Of a stretch of 64,000 bases of DNA, positions 50,040 to 58,166 are shown piece after piece. Position 1 is the first letter of the stretch. The number at the start of each line of letters is the position of its first letter. The notes beneath the pieces are model-generated. The model was not told the DNA's origin. It worked only from the letters and a program-made list of their open reading frames with translations, and made no database searches. Position numbers and translations under genes: made by a program. Source of the DNA: Longispora albida DSM 44784 (GTDB lineage Bacteria > Actinomycetota > Actinomycetes > Mycobacteriales > Micromonosporaceae); contig NZ_KB903825.1 in the NCBI RefSeq assembly GCF_000379825.1, positions 542,584 through 606,583 on the forward strand, in the 5' to 3' direction.

Positions 50040-51637
50040 GCCATGCTCGCAGCGTGACGCTCGCGGAGGACGAGCTTGCGGACCTTGCCGGTCGCGCCGG
50101 TCGGGATGTCGGACTCGGAGACGATGACGACCCGGCGCAGCGTGGAGCCTGCCGCGCCGAGGGCCTCACGGACCCGTTCCTCCAGCTCGGAGACCGCGTC
50201 GCCGAGGACGACGAGCACGTCGGTGGTGACGGTGTCCCCTGTGGACACCGCGACGACGGTGCAGTCGCGGACCTCGGGTACCGCGGCGAGGATCCGCTCC
50301 TCCGACAGCGAGGTGTGCAGGTAGCTGCCGTCGGGCATGATCACCGAGTCGACGGCCCGGTCCAGGTGGAAGTAGTAGCCGTCGGAGTCCCGGTAGACCA
50401 GGTCGCCGGTCAGGTAGTAGCCGTTGAGCCGGGCGCGGTAGGTGGTGACCGAGTCGTTCCAGTAGCCGGGGGCCAGGGTCGGGGACTTCACGCCCAGGTG
50501 GCCGGTCTGGTTCGGGCCGAGCACCGAGCCGTCGAGGGCGAGGACGGCGATGTCGGCGAACAGGTACGGCTTGCCGATGCACCGGCCGTAGCGCTCGGTA
50601 CCGACGCCGTGGGTGATGTGGAACATCGAGTGTCCCATCTCGGTCGACCCGAGCCCGTCGATGAACCGCGAGCCGGGCACGGTCACCTTGCCCTCGCGGG
50701 TGACGGTCACGTGGGAGCCGACGGCGACCAGCGGCCGGATGTGCGCCTCGTGCGCGCAGTCGCCGGTGTTGAACCAGATGCGGACCGAGTCGAGGTCGTG
50801 CTTGCCCAGGTCGAAGCGGCTCAGCTCGGCCCAGGTGACCGCGAAGCCGAACACGCCGCGCGGCTTCCACCGCTCGATGTGCTCCAGCACGTACTCCCCG
50901 GCCTGCGAGGACAGCGCCAGGAACTCTGCGCGGTTGCCGAGGGCCTGGTTCACCATGAGGATCGTGGCGGTGTGCGGGGCCGGCAGGGCGTTGAGGATGC
51001 GGTCGACGCCCTGGGCCTGCGGCATGGTCAGCAGGTGCCGGGTGGCGGCGAAGAGGGAGCTGTGCGAGGCGACGACGGCCTTCGGGAGGCCGGTGGTGCC
51101 CGAGGAGTGGGTGATGACGATCGGGTCGTCCTGGTGGTGCTGGTAGGGCTCCGGGGCCAGGGCCGGGTCGCCGGTGCCCAGCTCGGCCAGGTCGCCGAGG
51201 TGCGGGGCGTTGAGTTCCTGGTCGCCGAGCAGCTCGCGGTGCCTGGCGTCGGTCAGGACGCCCGTGGCGCGCAGCCGCCGGATGTACTCGCCGGCGATCT
51301 CCCCGCTCAGGTTCCCGTTGATCAGGGCCGGGATGGCGCCGAGCCGGTTGAGGGCGAGGAAGCTCAGGATGTGGTCGGCTGCCGTGGTCGTCCACACGGC
51401 GACCACGTCGCGGCGGCCGATGCCGTGGGCGTGCAGCCAGGCGGCGCGGGCGTTCACGCGCTCGTCGAGCTTGCCGAGGCTCATCACCTCGTAGGCCGGG
51501 TGGCCGTCCACGTCCACGTCGAAGGTCAGGCCGGGGCCGTCCGGGTCAGCGCCGTGCGCCAGCACCGTGCCGAGCACGTTGCCTGCCCCGATGAACGGGT
51601 CGGCAGCCAGTGCACCCCGCAGGCTCTTGGTAGTCAC
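50036..51637 (-). CDS. Acyl-adenylate-forming ligase of the ketosynthase operon
   Basis: The 533-residue ANL-superfamily protein has P-loop THSSGTTGLPKAVVA, the core LGSTEMGHS, YYLTGDLVYRDSDGYYFHLD and the C-terminal catalytic Lys in PTGATGKVRKLVLRERH. It starts at GTG 51637 overlapping the previous stop and overlaps KS1 by 4 bp. The N-terminal 40 residues are atypical. Encoded between half-KS and KS1, it most likely loads a carboxylic acid onto ACP1 or ACP2 as the primer. Confidence 0.86.
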   Translation of the reverse strand: MTTKSLRGALAADPFIGAGNVLGTVLAHGADPDGPGLTFDVDVDGHPAYEVMSLGKLDERVNARAAWLHAHGIGRRDVVAVWTTTAADHILSFLALNRLGAIPALINGNLSGEIAGEYIRRLRATGVLTDARHRELLGDQELNAPHLGDLAELGTGDPALAPEPYQHHQDDPIVITHSSGTTGLPKAVVASHSSLFAATRHLLTMPQAQGVDRILNALPAPHTATILMVNQALGNRAEFLALSSQAGEYVLEHIERWKPRGVFGFAVTWAELSRFDLGKHDLDSVRIWFNTGDCAHEAHIRPLVAVGSHVTVTREGKVTVPGSRFIDGLGSTEMGHSMFHITHGVGTERYGRCIGKPYLFADIAVLALDGSVLGPNQTGHLGVKSPTLAPGYWNDSVTTYRARLNGYYLTGDLVYRDSDGYYFHLDRAVDSVIMPDGSYLHTSLSEERILAAVPEVRDCTVVAVSTGDTVTTDVLVVLGDAVSELEERVREALGAAGSTLRRVVIVSESDIPTGATGKVRKLVLRERHAASMA

Positions 51638-52107
51638 AGGTCTTCTCCTCCACGGACGAGCACCGCGAATGCGTTGCAGGGTTCGAGTTCGACATGGACG
51701 ATCAGCGCCGAGCCGGCGTCGCCGTCGGCGATCAGCAGCGCGGCCAGTTCCAGGCCCTCGTCGAGGGGCTCGCCGAGCGGGCACAGGCTGACCACCGGGC
51801 CGGACAGGCCGTGCCTGGCCGCGATGTGCCCGGCCACGGCGTTGGGCACCGACTGGAAGAACAGCAACGGCCCGATCCGCTTGCCGGCGTCGACCGCCTC
51901 GGCCACGCCCACGGCGCTTGCCAGGTCACCGCTGGTGCTGACCAGGATCACCGCTGTCCGTTCAAGATCTTTTTCTGTGTACTGGCTGAGGCAGCGCTCC
52001 GCCGTCGCGGCGGCCAGCGGGCTGAACTGCGACAGCACGAACCCGGGCAGCCCCGGCGGGGTCTGTCCGGCCGGCCAGCTCGCCTCGGCCACGGTCACGA
52101 GGGTCAC
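51634..52107 (-). CDS. Half-ketosynthase protein (KS N-terminal-like / chain-length-factor-like)
   Basis: The 157-residue protein resembles only the N-terminal half of a ketosynthase: ALFFQSVPNAVAGHI-type segment (FFQSVPNAVAGHIAARHGL, about residues 84-102) mirrors the thiolase-fold dimer region. It has no active-site cysteine in the expected place and ends before the second half. Such stand-alone half-KS proteins occur in aryl-polyene and similar type II systems. It is linked to both neighbours by 4-bp overlaps (GTGA). It may partner KS2 or set chain length. Confidence 0.72.
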   Translation of the reverse strand: MTLVTVAEASWPAGQTPPGLPGFVLSQFSPLAAATAERCLSQYTEKDLERTAVILVSTSGDLASAVGVAEAVDAGKRIGPLLFFQSVPNAVAGHIAARHGLSGPVVSLCPLGEPLDEGLELAALLIADGDAGSALIVHVELEPCNAFAVLVRGGEDL

Positions 52108-53189
52108 GGGGCACCCACCACCAGCGCGGTGTTCGCGCCACCGAACGCGGCATTGAGGCTGACGGCGTAACGAGAGGTCACCGGCTGCGGCTCCAGGACG
52201 AGGTTGAGATCGCAGCCGGCGTCCGGCCCGAGGTACCCGGCGTTGGGCGGGAGCTGCCCGGCCCGCAGCGCCAGCAGGGTCACCGCGAGCTCCAGGATCC
52301 CGGAGGCTTCGAGCGCCTGCCCGTGCACCGACTTGGTCGAGCTGATCGGCGTCGCGCCGAGCCCGGCCCTGTGCAGGGCTGCCGTCTCGGCCACGTCGCT
52401 GTACGGCGTACCGGAGCCGTGCGCGTTGACGTAACCCACGCCGGCCGGACCGATCCCGGCCCGGGACAGCGCGGCACTGATCGCGCGGGCCAGACCCTCG
52501 CCGTCCGGGTGTGGCTGCACGACGTGGTGCGCGTCGCCCGAGCGGCCCCAGCCGTCGAGCGTGCCGAGCACGTGCCGGGCGGTGCCGGCGGGCTCCAGCA
52601 CGACGGCGGCCACGCCGTCGCCGAGCAGGAGGCCGCTCCGGCCGGTACTGAATGGGCGGACCTGGCCATCGACGGCCAGTGCGCGCCCAGCGTCGAACAG
52701 GGCGAACTGGTCCTGTTCGACCAGGTAGCCGCCCGCGACGATGACCCGGCCAGCACCCCGCACGATCGCGGCTGCGGCATCGGCCAGCGCCGTGCTCGCG
52801 GCCACGCACGCGCTCGTGTAGACCCGCTCCGCCCGCATACCGGTGGCGTCACCGAGCCGCCGGGCGAACGCCGCGGGCGAGAAGGCCACCCGTTCACCCG
52901 GATCGACCCGGGGCTGGCCCGGGTCGCCGTGCACCGCGAGGAGCAGCGGCGTGCCCTCCGCAGCCCCGGCCTCGCCCGCGGCTGCGGACACTGCCCAGGC
53001 CAGCTCGTCCAGCAGCGAGCCGTCGCTGTCCGAGGTGGCGGCGACGCCGACCCTGCGGCCGGACACGTCGAACCGCCGGACCGGCGCGAAGGCCGGCCTG
53101 CCGGCCAGCGCCCCGGCCAGCAGCGGCTCGCCGCCCCGGCCGAAGGCACTGGACACCGCCAGGCCGGTGATCGCAACCCTGCGTGTCAC
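52104..53189 (-). CDS. Ketosynthase KS2 with altered active-site histidine
   Basis: The 361-residue ketosynthase-like protein is shorter than a normal KS (about 410). Cys128 (TSACVAAST) and His257 (VNAHGSGTPYSD) are in place, and Lys286 is present, but the second histidine of KSxxGH is Gln291 (KSVHGQALEASG), while a His occurs two residues earlier (289). It may be a condensing enzyme with shifted geometry or a primer-selective partner of KS1. It starts at GTG 53189 directly after the ACP1 stop. Confidence 0.85.
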   Translation of the reverse strand: MTRRVAITGLAVSSAFGRGGEPLLAGALAGRPAFAPVRRFDVSGRRVGVAATSDSDGSLLDELAWAVSAAAGEAGAAEGTPLLLAVHGDPGQPRVDPGERVAFSPAAFARRLGDATGMRAERVYTSACVAASTALADAAAAIVRGAGRVIVAGGYLVEQDQFALFDAGRALAVDGQVRPFSTGRSGLLLGDGVAAVVLEPAGTARHVLGTLDGWGRSGDAHHVVQPHPDGEGLARAISAALSRAGIGPAGVGYVNAHGSGTPYSDVAETAALHRAGLGATPISSTKSVHGQALEASGILELAVTLLALRAGQLPPNAGYLGPDAGCDLNLVLEPQPVTSRYAVSLNAAFGGANTALVVGAP

Positions 53190-53417
53190 TCAGTCCTCCG
53201 CCAGCACTTCCCCGAGCGCGGTCACCGCGTTGTCCACAGTGGACATTCGGGCCAGAACATCATCATCCAGATCCAGCTCGACGCCGTACCGCTGCTCGAC
53301 CTGGTGGATCAGCCAGGCCAGCTCGAGCGAGTCGATGCGTTCCCTGACGTCGGCCGCTGTGCGGTTGCCGTACGTCGCGAGCATGGACAGCACGTCCTCG
53401 CGGGCGATCGTGCTCAC
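53190..53417 (-). CDS. Acyl carrier protein ACP1
   Basis: The 75-residue acidic four-helix carrier protein has the phosphopantetheine serine in RIDSLELAWL (Ser30). It starts at GTG 53417, overlapping the ACP2 stop by 4 bp. The adjacent divergent Sfp-type transferase probably primes it. It carries the growing acyl or starter chain. Confidence 0.88.
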   Translation of the reverse strand: MSTIAREDVLSMLATYGNRTAADVRERIDSLELAWLIHQVEQRYGVELDLDDDVLARMSTVDNAVTALGEVLAED

Positions 53418-53668
53418 TGGGCGGCGGCCAGCCGGCCGTTGACGAACGCGGAGAACTCACCGACCGTCATGACGGCCATCTGCTCGGACTCGTCCTCGTT
53501 GAACTTCACGCCGAACTCCTCCTCGACCCGCACGGCCAGCTCGGCCAGCGCGAGCGACTCGAGGTCGACGCCTGCCGGGCCGAGGGTGGTCTCGTCGGTC
53601 AGGCCCTCCACGTCGTAGTTCATCTCTTCCAGCGTCTCGACGACGAACTGGCGCACGTCCTTGCTCAT
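53414..53668 (-). CDS. Acyl carrier protein ACP2
   Basis: The 84-residue carrier protein has the modified-serine motif GVDLESLALAEL (Ser38). It is the first gene of the six-gene operon ACP2-ACP1-KS2-halfKS-ligase-KS1. Two dissimilar ACPs suggest separate primer and extender roles. The start codon is ATG 53668; the divergent PPTase gene begins 18 bp away, so the promoters must overlap the coding starts. Confidence 0.88.
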   Translation of the reverse strand: MSKDVRQFVVETLEEMNYDVEGLTDETTLGPAGVDLESLALAELAVRVEEEFGVKFNEDESEQMAVMTVGEFSAFVNGRLAAAQ

Positions 53669-53685
53669 AAGCTGTACTTCCTTCC

Positions 53686-54246
53686 GTGAAAGAACTGTCC
53701 GTCTGGGTCCGTACCGGAGCCCAGCCAGGCACCGAGCGGGAAGCCGCCCGTGACCTGCTGCTGGCCGCCGCCTCCGGTGCCTGCGGGGTGCCGGTGGCCG
53801 CGCTCGGCGTCGGTTACGAGCCGGGCGGCCGCCCCCTCCTCACCGGTGTCAGCGGCCTGCATGTCTCCGTGAGCCACGGCCGGGGCCTGGTCGCGGTCGC
53901 GGTCAGCGCGGCCGGGCCGGTCGGCGTCGACGCCGAGGCCCAGCGTTCCCTGCCGGTGGCCGGGCTGGCGCGGCGCTGGCTGCTGCCCGCCGAGGCCGCC
54001 TGGGTACACGGCCACGAGGAGGCCGGGCAGGCCCTGGCCTTCCTGAAGCTGTGGACGGCCAAGGAAGCCATGGGAAAGGCGCTCGGGCTGGGCATGCGCG
54101 AAGGCGGGCGCTACCGGCCGGTGCCGCTGCCGCCCTCCCCCGAGCTGGTACCCGGGCCCGACGGCCTGCACGTCGCCGGCCTGGTCACCGGCGGCGCTGT
54201 ACTCGCGGTGGCCAGCACGGCCCCGGCGGTCCTGCGCCTCCGCTGA
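53686..54246 (+). CDS. Sfp-type 4'-phosphopantetheinyl transferase
   Basis: The 186-residue protein has the Sfp motifs VGVDAEAQ (magnesium ligands, about residue 80) and FLKLWTAKEAMGKALG (about 123-138). It transfers phosphopantetheine from CoA to carrier-protein serines. The size is that of short Sfp-family members. It is divergent from ACP2 (18 bp between starts) and convergent with the second ligase. GTG 53686 is the start. Confidence 0.9.
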   Translation: MKELSVWVRTGAQPGTEREAARDLLLAAASGACGVPVAALGVGYEPGGRPLLTGVSGLHVSVSHGRGLVAVAVSAAGPVGVDAEAQRSLPVAGLARRWLLPAEAAWVHGHEEAGQALAFLKLWTAKEAMGKALGLGMREGGRYRPVPLPPSPELVPGPDGLHVAGLVTGGAVLAVASTAPAVLRLR

Positions 54247-54254
54247 CCCGGAGG

Positions 54255-55649
54255 TCATGTCGTTTCCCTGAGGGCTGCGCGGTCCCTGACCAGCTTCCCG
54301 GTGGCGGTACGCGGCAGCTGCTCGACGACGTGGATCTCCCGGGGGCGCTTGTAGGCCGCCAGCCGCTGGGCCAGCTCCGCCTCCAGCGTCCCGGCGGCTG
54401 CCGGGTCCGACAGGACCACGTACGCCTCGATGCCGCTGTCGAACACGACGACCGTGCTCGCCACGCCCGGGAGGGCTGCCAGGGTGTGCTCGACCTCGGT
54501 CAGGTCGACCTTGAGCCCGCCGACCGACACCTGCGAGTCCAGCCGGCCCCGGATCGTGACCAGCCCGGCCTCGGCGTCGACCTCGCCGGCGTCCTTCGTG
54601 GACAGCCAGCCGTCGCTCCACCGCGCCGGATCCGAGAGCCCGATGTACGGCGAGGCCGGCATCCCGATCTGGATCTCGCCGTCCTGCTCGCGGACCACGA
54701 TGCCCGGAGCCGGCCTGATCGACGGCCGGTGCTCGCCGAACAGGTCGGTGCCGATCACGCCGACCTCGGTCATCCCGTACATGTTGCCCAGGACCACGCC
54801 GTACTTGGCGACGAAAGCCTGCGAGACCTCCGCACGGACCAGCTCGCCGCCGGTCGTCATCCGCTTGAGCTGCGGCAGGGCCGGCGGAGCCTCCACGGAA
54901 GCCAGCAGCTCGATGTGGAACGGCACGCCGATGATCGTGGCCGGGGACGGGTCAGCGGCCACAGCCTTGAGGATGCTGTCCACGGTCAGCCGCTCGGGCA
55001 CGTCGAGCCGGACACCGGCGTGCAGCCCGTACAGCAGGCCGCCGACCAGGCCCAGCACGTGCACCATCGACGCGAGCAGCACCGTGCGCTCACCGCGCTG
55101 CGGCACCCCGTCCATCTTCGTGTACCGCTGGATTTCAGCGATCAGGTTTCCAGCCGTCCGGCCAATCACTTTGGACGGACCGGTGGAGCCGGAACTCAGC
55201 TGAATGACGGCGTGCGGGGTCTGGGCCGGGCGGCCCGGGTACGGCTGGACGCTCTCCAGCACCTCGACGAAGGCGCGGAGCGCGCCGCCGGTGACCTTCT
55301 CTGGCGCGACGACGACCTGCGGGCTCAGCCGCTCCAGCGCCTTGTCGATCTCGTGCTGGGTCAGCCGGTGGTCGAGGAGGCTCACCTGGGCGCCGATCCG
55401 CCAGGCCGCGAGCAGGCTGGCGATGTAGGCCAGCGACGGGGGCAGGCGCAGGGCGACCGTGCCGCCCGCGCGCAGGCCGGCGGCGGTCAGGCGGGCCTGC
55501 CGCTCGGCGATCTCCCGCTTGAGGGCCAGCCGGTCGACCGGCTCGCCGAGGAAAAGACAGACTTCATTGTCCGGGCCGGAAAGCAGCACTTCGTCAACCC
55601 AGCCGGAAGCAGCGACCGGTTCGTGGTCTGCCGATCCAATTATGCTCAT
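54255..55649 (-). CDS. Acyl-adenylate-forming ligase (second of the cluster)
   Basis: The 464-residue ANL protein has the P-loop LSSGSTGPSKVIGRT (about 147-161), NMYGMTEVGVIGTD, and the C-terminal LPRTATGKLVRDR catalytic lysine. It is shorter than most family members: the N-terminal part is reduced. It may load a second acid on a carrier protein. It converges on the PPTase gene (8 bp gap) and is divergent from the hydrolase/ATP-grasp pair. Confidence 0.87.
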   Translation of the reverse strand: MSIIGSADHEPVAASGWVDEVLLSGPDNEVCLFLGEPVDRLALKREIAERQARLTAAGLRAGGTVALRLPPSLAYIASLLAAWRIGAQVSLLDHRLTQHEIDKALERLSPQVVVAPEKVTGGALRAFVEVLESVQPYPGRPAQTPHAVIQLSSGSTGPSKVIGRTAGNLIAEIQRYTKMDGVPQRGERTVLLASMVHVLGLVGGLLYGLHAGVRLDVPERLTVDSILKAVAADPSPATIIGVPFHIELLASVEAPPALPQLKRMTTGGELVRAEVSQAFVAKYGVVLGNMYGMTEVGVIGTDLFGEHRPSIRPAPGIVVREQDGEIQIGMPASPYIGLSDPARWSDGWLSTKDAGEVDAEAGLVTIRGRLDSQVSVGGLKVDLTEVEHTLAALPGVASTVVVFDSGIEAYVVLSDPAAAGTLEAELAQRLAAYKRPREIHVVEQLPRTATGKLVRDRAALRETT

Positions 55650-55941
55650 CGAGGCTCCATGCGGGGTTCATCTTTATCGCGCAGGCGAATTGCCGTATGT
55701 GCTGACTGGCGTTGTGACCGTACACTATGGATCAGTGGATCTATAGGCGTCCACACTGGATCGCCTCCCCGTGGACGGCAGCGTACCAACGGGTTTCAAC
55801 GTTCAGCAATACTGGAATTCGACAGGCACCTGGTTTACGATCCGTGCGTCAAATAACACCTGGTTAATCTTTCCTTTGCGCCACCTCCGGGCAAAATCCC
55901 CCCAGGACGGCCGATAGCAGACCACATTGGAGAGTGAGCTC
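55650..55941. promoter_or_regulatory. Divergent promoter region, AT-rich
   Basis: The 290-base region between the second ligase (minus) and the hydrolase (plus) is less GC-rich than its surroundings, as expected for divergent promoters. A short imperfect palindrome CTATGGATCAGTGGATCTATAG-like sequence lies at about 55724-55746. No -35/-10 pair is assigned with confidence. No gene is seen. Confidence 0.45.
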
Positions 55942-56886
55942 GTGGCACCACTCGATCCGCAAGTGCAGGCAATGCGGGCGCTCAGGATGCGAAACAGCAC
56001 CCCGCAGCTCTATACCCTCACTCTCGCCGAGGCCAGGGAGGCGGATCTGGCCTCCATCCGCGCGGCCGGCGGCGATCCGGAGCCCGTGCACCAGGTGACG
56101 AACCGGGCCATTCCCGGGGTTCACGGCGAATTGCCGATCCGGATCTACCAGCCGGAAAGCACGGAGCCATTGCCGGTCTTGATCTATTTCTTCGGCGGCG
56201 GCTGGACACTCGGCAGTATCGACACAGCGGACGGTATCTGCAGGAACCTTGCCAATGCGGCTTCCTGCATGGTTATCACCGTGGGATATCGCCTGGCTCC
56301 GGAAGCGAAGTTCCCTGCGGCGGTGCACGATTGCCATGCCGCGGTCGAGTGGGTCGCGGCGAACGCCAAGGAGCTCGGAGCCGACCCCGGCCGCATCGCG
56401 GTGGGCGGGGATAGCGCCGGCGGCAATCTCGCAGCCGCCGTGACCCTGTTGCTCAAGGAAAACAACGGGCCGCAGCTGGCCGGCCAGCTCCTGGTGTATC
56501 CGAATACCGACTACTTCTCCGATACCGCCTCGCTGCGCGAGAACACCGACCCGTTCCTGTTCAACCAGACATCGGTGGCGTGGTACTGGAACCACTATCT
56601 GTCCAGCCCGGCCGACGGCGCCAGCCCGCTCGCCTCCCCGCTGCGGGCCGAAAGCCACAGCGGGCTGCCCGCCGCGCTCGTGATCACGGCGGAGTACGAT
56701 CCGATCCGCGATCAGGGCGAGCAGTACGCCGAGAAACTGCGGGCCGCCGGGGTCCCGGTGACGCTCAGCAGGTACGAGGGCATGGTGCACGGCTTCTTCG
56801 CGATGTCCGGCACGCTCGACGGCGGCCGCCGCGCCCTGGCCGAGGCCGCGGAGGCCCTGCGCACCTGGTTCGGAGACACACCATGA
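55942..56886 (+). CDS. HSL-family alpha/beta hydrolase
   Basis: The 314-residue hormone-sensitive-lipase-type esterase has the nucleophile elbow GGDSAGGN, the acid in EYDPIRDQGEQ and the catalytic His in GMVHGFF. The oxyanion motif, normally HGGG, reads FGGGW (YFFGGGWTLG), so the first His is Phe. GTG 55942 follows GGAG; TTG 55927 is the alternative. It overlaps the first ATP-grasp gene by 4 bp. It could trim or cyclise a product, or release it from a carrier. Confidence 0.87.
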   Translation: MAPLDPQVQAMRALRMRNSTPQLYTLTLAEAREADLASIRAAGGDPEPVHQVTNRAIPGVHGELPIRIYQPESTEPLPVLIYFFGGGWTLGSIDTADGICRNLANAASCMVITVGYRLAPEAKFPAAVHDCHAAVEWVAANAKELGADPGRIAVGGDSAGGNLAAAVTLLLKENNGPQLAGQLLVYPNTDYFSDTASLRENTDPFLFNQTSVAWYWNHYLSSPADGASPLASPLRAESHSGLPAALVITAEYDPIRDQGEQYAEKLRAAGVPVTLSRYEGMVHGFFAMSGTLDGGRRALAEAAEALRTWFGDTP

Positions 56887-58115
56887 TTCTCGTCGCTGGT
56901 TACCTGCTGACCATGCTCAACTCCCTCGGAGCCTGCCAGCCGGAGGGCTCGGTCATGGTCATCGAGGAACCCGACATCATCCGTAACGCCAACGTCGAGG
57001 CCCGCACGTCCGCCCACCCGGTCGTGCACGAGCTGGTCCCCTTCGAGTACCAGCTGGAGGCGGCCGCCGACCGGTTCTACCTCGAACACCCCGATCTCGG
57101 CGTCACGGCGGTCATCCCGGCCGTCGAGTACGCGGTGCCGTTCGCCGCCCGGCTCGCCGAGCGGTACGGGGTGCCGGGCGCGACGCTCGGCGCGGCCCAG
57201 CTCCTGCGGGACAAGGCCATGCTCCGGGTCGCCAGTGCCGCGGCCGGTGTGCTCAACCCGGCCTCCGCCCACGTCGGCGGGCCGGAGGAGGTGAAGGCCT
57301 TCGCGGCGGAGCACGGCTGCCCGATCATCCTCAAGCCGTCGAACCGGCAGGGCTCGGTCGGCACCCGGATCGTCCGGGACGCCTCGGAGATCGACGCGGC
57401 CTGGATCGCCGCCACGTCGCAGGACGAGGGCAAGGTCGTGCCCGACCGTGGCCTGCCGATGCACATGCTCGCCGAGGAGTTCGTGGCCGGCGAGGAGTTC
57501 AGCGTCGAGATGCTGGTCCGCGACGGCGTGAACGAGTTCGCCAACATCACCGGCAAGATCCTCTACCCGGGCCCGCAGCCGGTCGAGCTGGGACACGTCA
57601 TCCCCGGTGACCTGCCGCAGGACGTGGCGGCCGAGATGATCGCCGCGACCGAGCGGGTCGTGACGGCCACCGGCTTCCGATCCGGCGTGCTGCACTGCGA
57701 GTGGATCGTCCGGGACGGGCAGCCGTACCTGGTGGAATGCGCCGGCCGGATGCCCGGTGACGGCATCGTCGACCTGGTCAAGAACTCCTGGCCGATCGAC
57801 TTCGTCCCCCGGTACGCGCAGATCATGCTCGGGCAGCCCTCGGAGCCCGCCCCCGAGGGCCCGGCCCGGGCCGGGGTCACCTGGTTCCTGCACACCGAGG
57901 CGGGGGAGGTGGAGAGCATCACGGGGCTGGACGAAGCCAAGTCCGTCGAGCACGTGTACTTCGCCGCCGTGAGCGTCAAGCCCGGCGACACCACCCGCGA
58001 ACTCCGCAACTCCTGGGACCGGGTCGGCCAGATCTTCGCCTTCGCGGTCAGCGTGCCGGAGGCACTGGACGCGGCACAGGCCGCGGCCGGCAAGATCGTG
58101 ATCAAGCACAAGTAG
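56883..58115 (+). CDS. ATP-grasp amide ligase A
   Basis: The 410-residue carboxylate-amine ligase has PIILKPSNRQGSVGTRIV (nucleotide lysine, about 143-160), LAEEFVAGEEFSVEMLV and LHCEWIVRDGQPYLVECAGR (metal-binding E/N-like positions, about 285-304). It resembles L-amino-acid ligases. It starts at ATG 56883 inside the hydrolase stop. With ligase B it gives the cluster two amide-forming enzymes and no NRPS. It may activate Hpg or the peptide C-terminus. Confidence 0.85.
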   Translation: MILVAGYLLTMLNSLGACQPEGSVMVIEEPDIIRNANVEARTSAHPVVHELVPFEYQLEAAADRFYLEHPDLGVTAVIPAVEYAVPFAARLAERYGVPGATLGAAQLLRDKAMLRVASAAAGVLNPASAHVGGPEEVKAFAAEHGCPIILKPSNRQGSVGTRIVRDASEIDAAWIAATSQDEGKVVPDRGLPMHMLAEEFVAGEEFSVEMLVRDGVNEFANITGKILYPGPQPVELGHVIPGDLPQDVAAEMIAATERVVTATGFRSGVLHCEWIVRDGQPYLVECAGRMPGDGIVDLVKNSWPIDFVPRYAQIMLGQPSEPAPEGPARAGVTWFLHTEAGEVESITGLDEAKSVEHVYFAAVSVKPGDTTRELRNSWDRVGQIFAFAVSVPEALDAAQAAAGKIVIKHK

Positions 58116-58119
58116 TGAG

Positions 58120-58163
58120 AGCGGAGGGCTCTGTCCGGCGGTGCCCGGACGGAGCCCTCCGCT
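58120..58163. terminator. Strong two-part hairpin between the convergent ATP-grasp genes
   Basis: Outer arms 58120-58131 and 58152-58163 (12 bp, AGCGGAGGGCTC and its complement) enclose an inner 6-bp stem (58133-58138 with 58145-58150). It lies between the stops of ligase A (58115) and ligase B (58167) and should stop transcription from both sides. Confidence 0.88.
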
Positions 58164-58166
58164 GTG

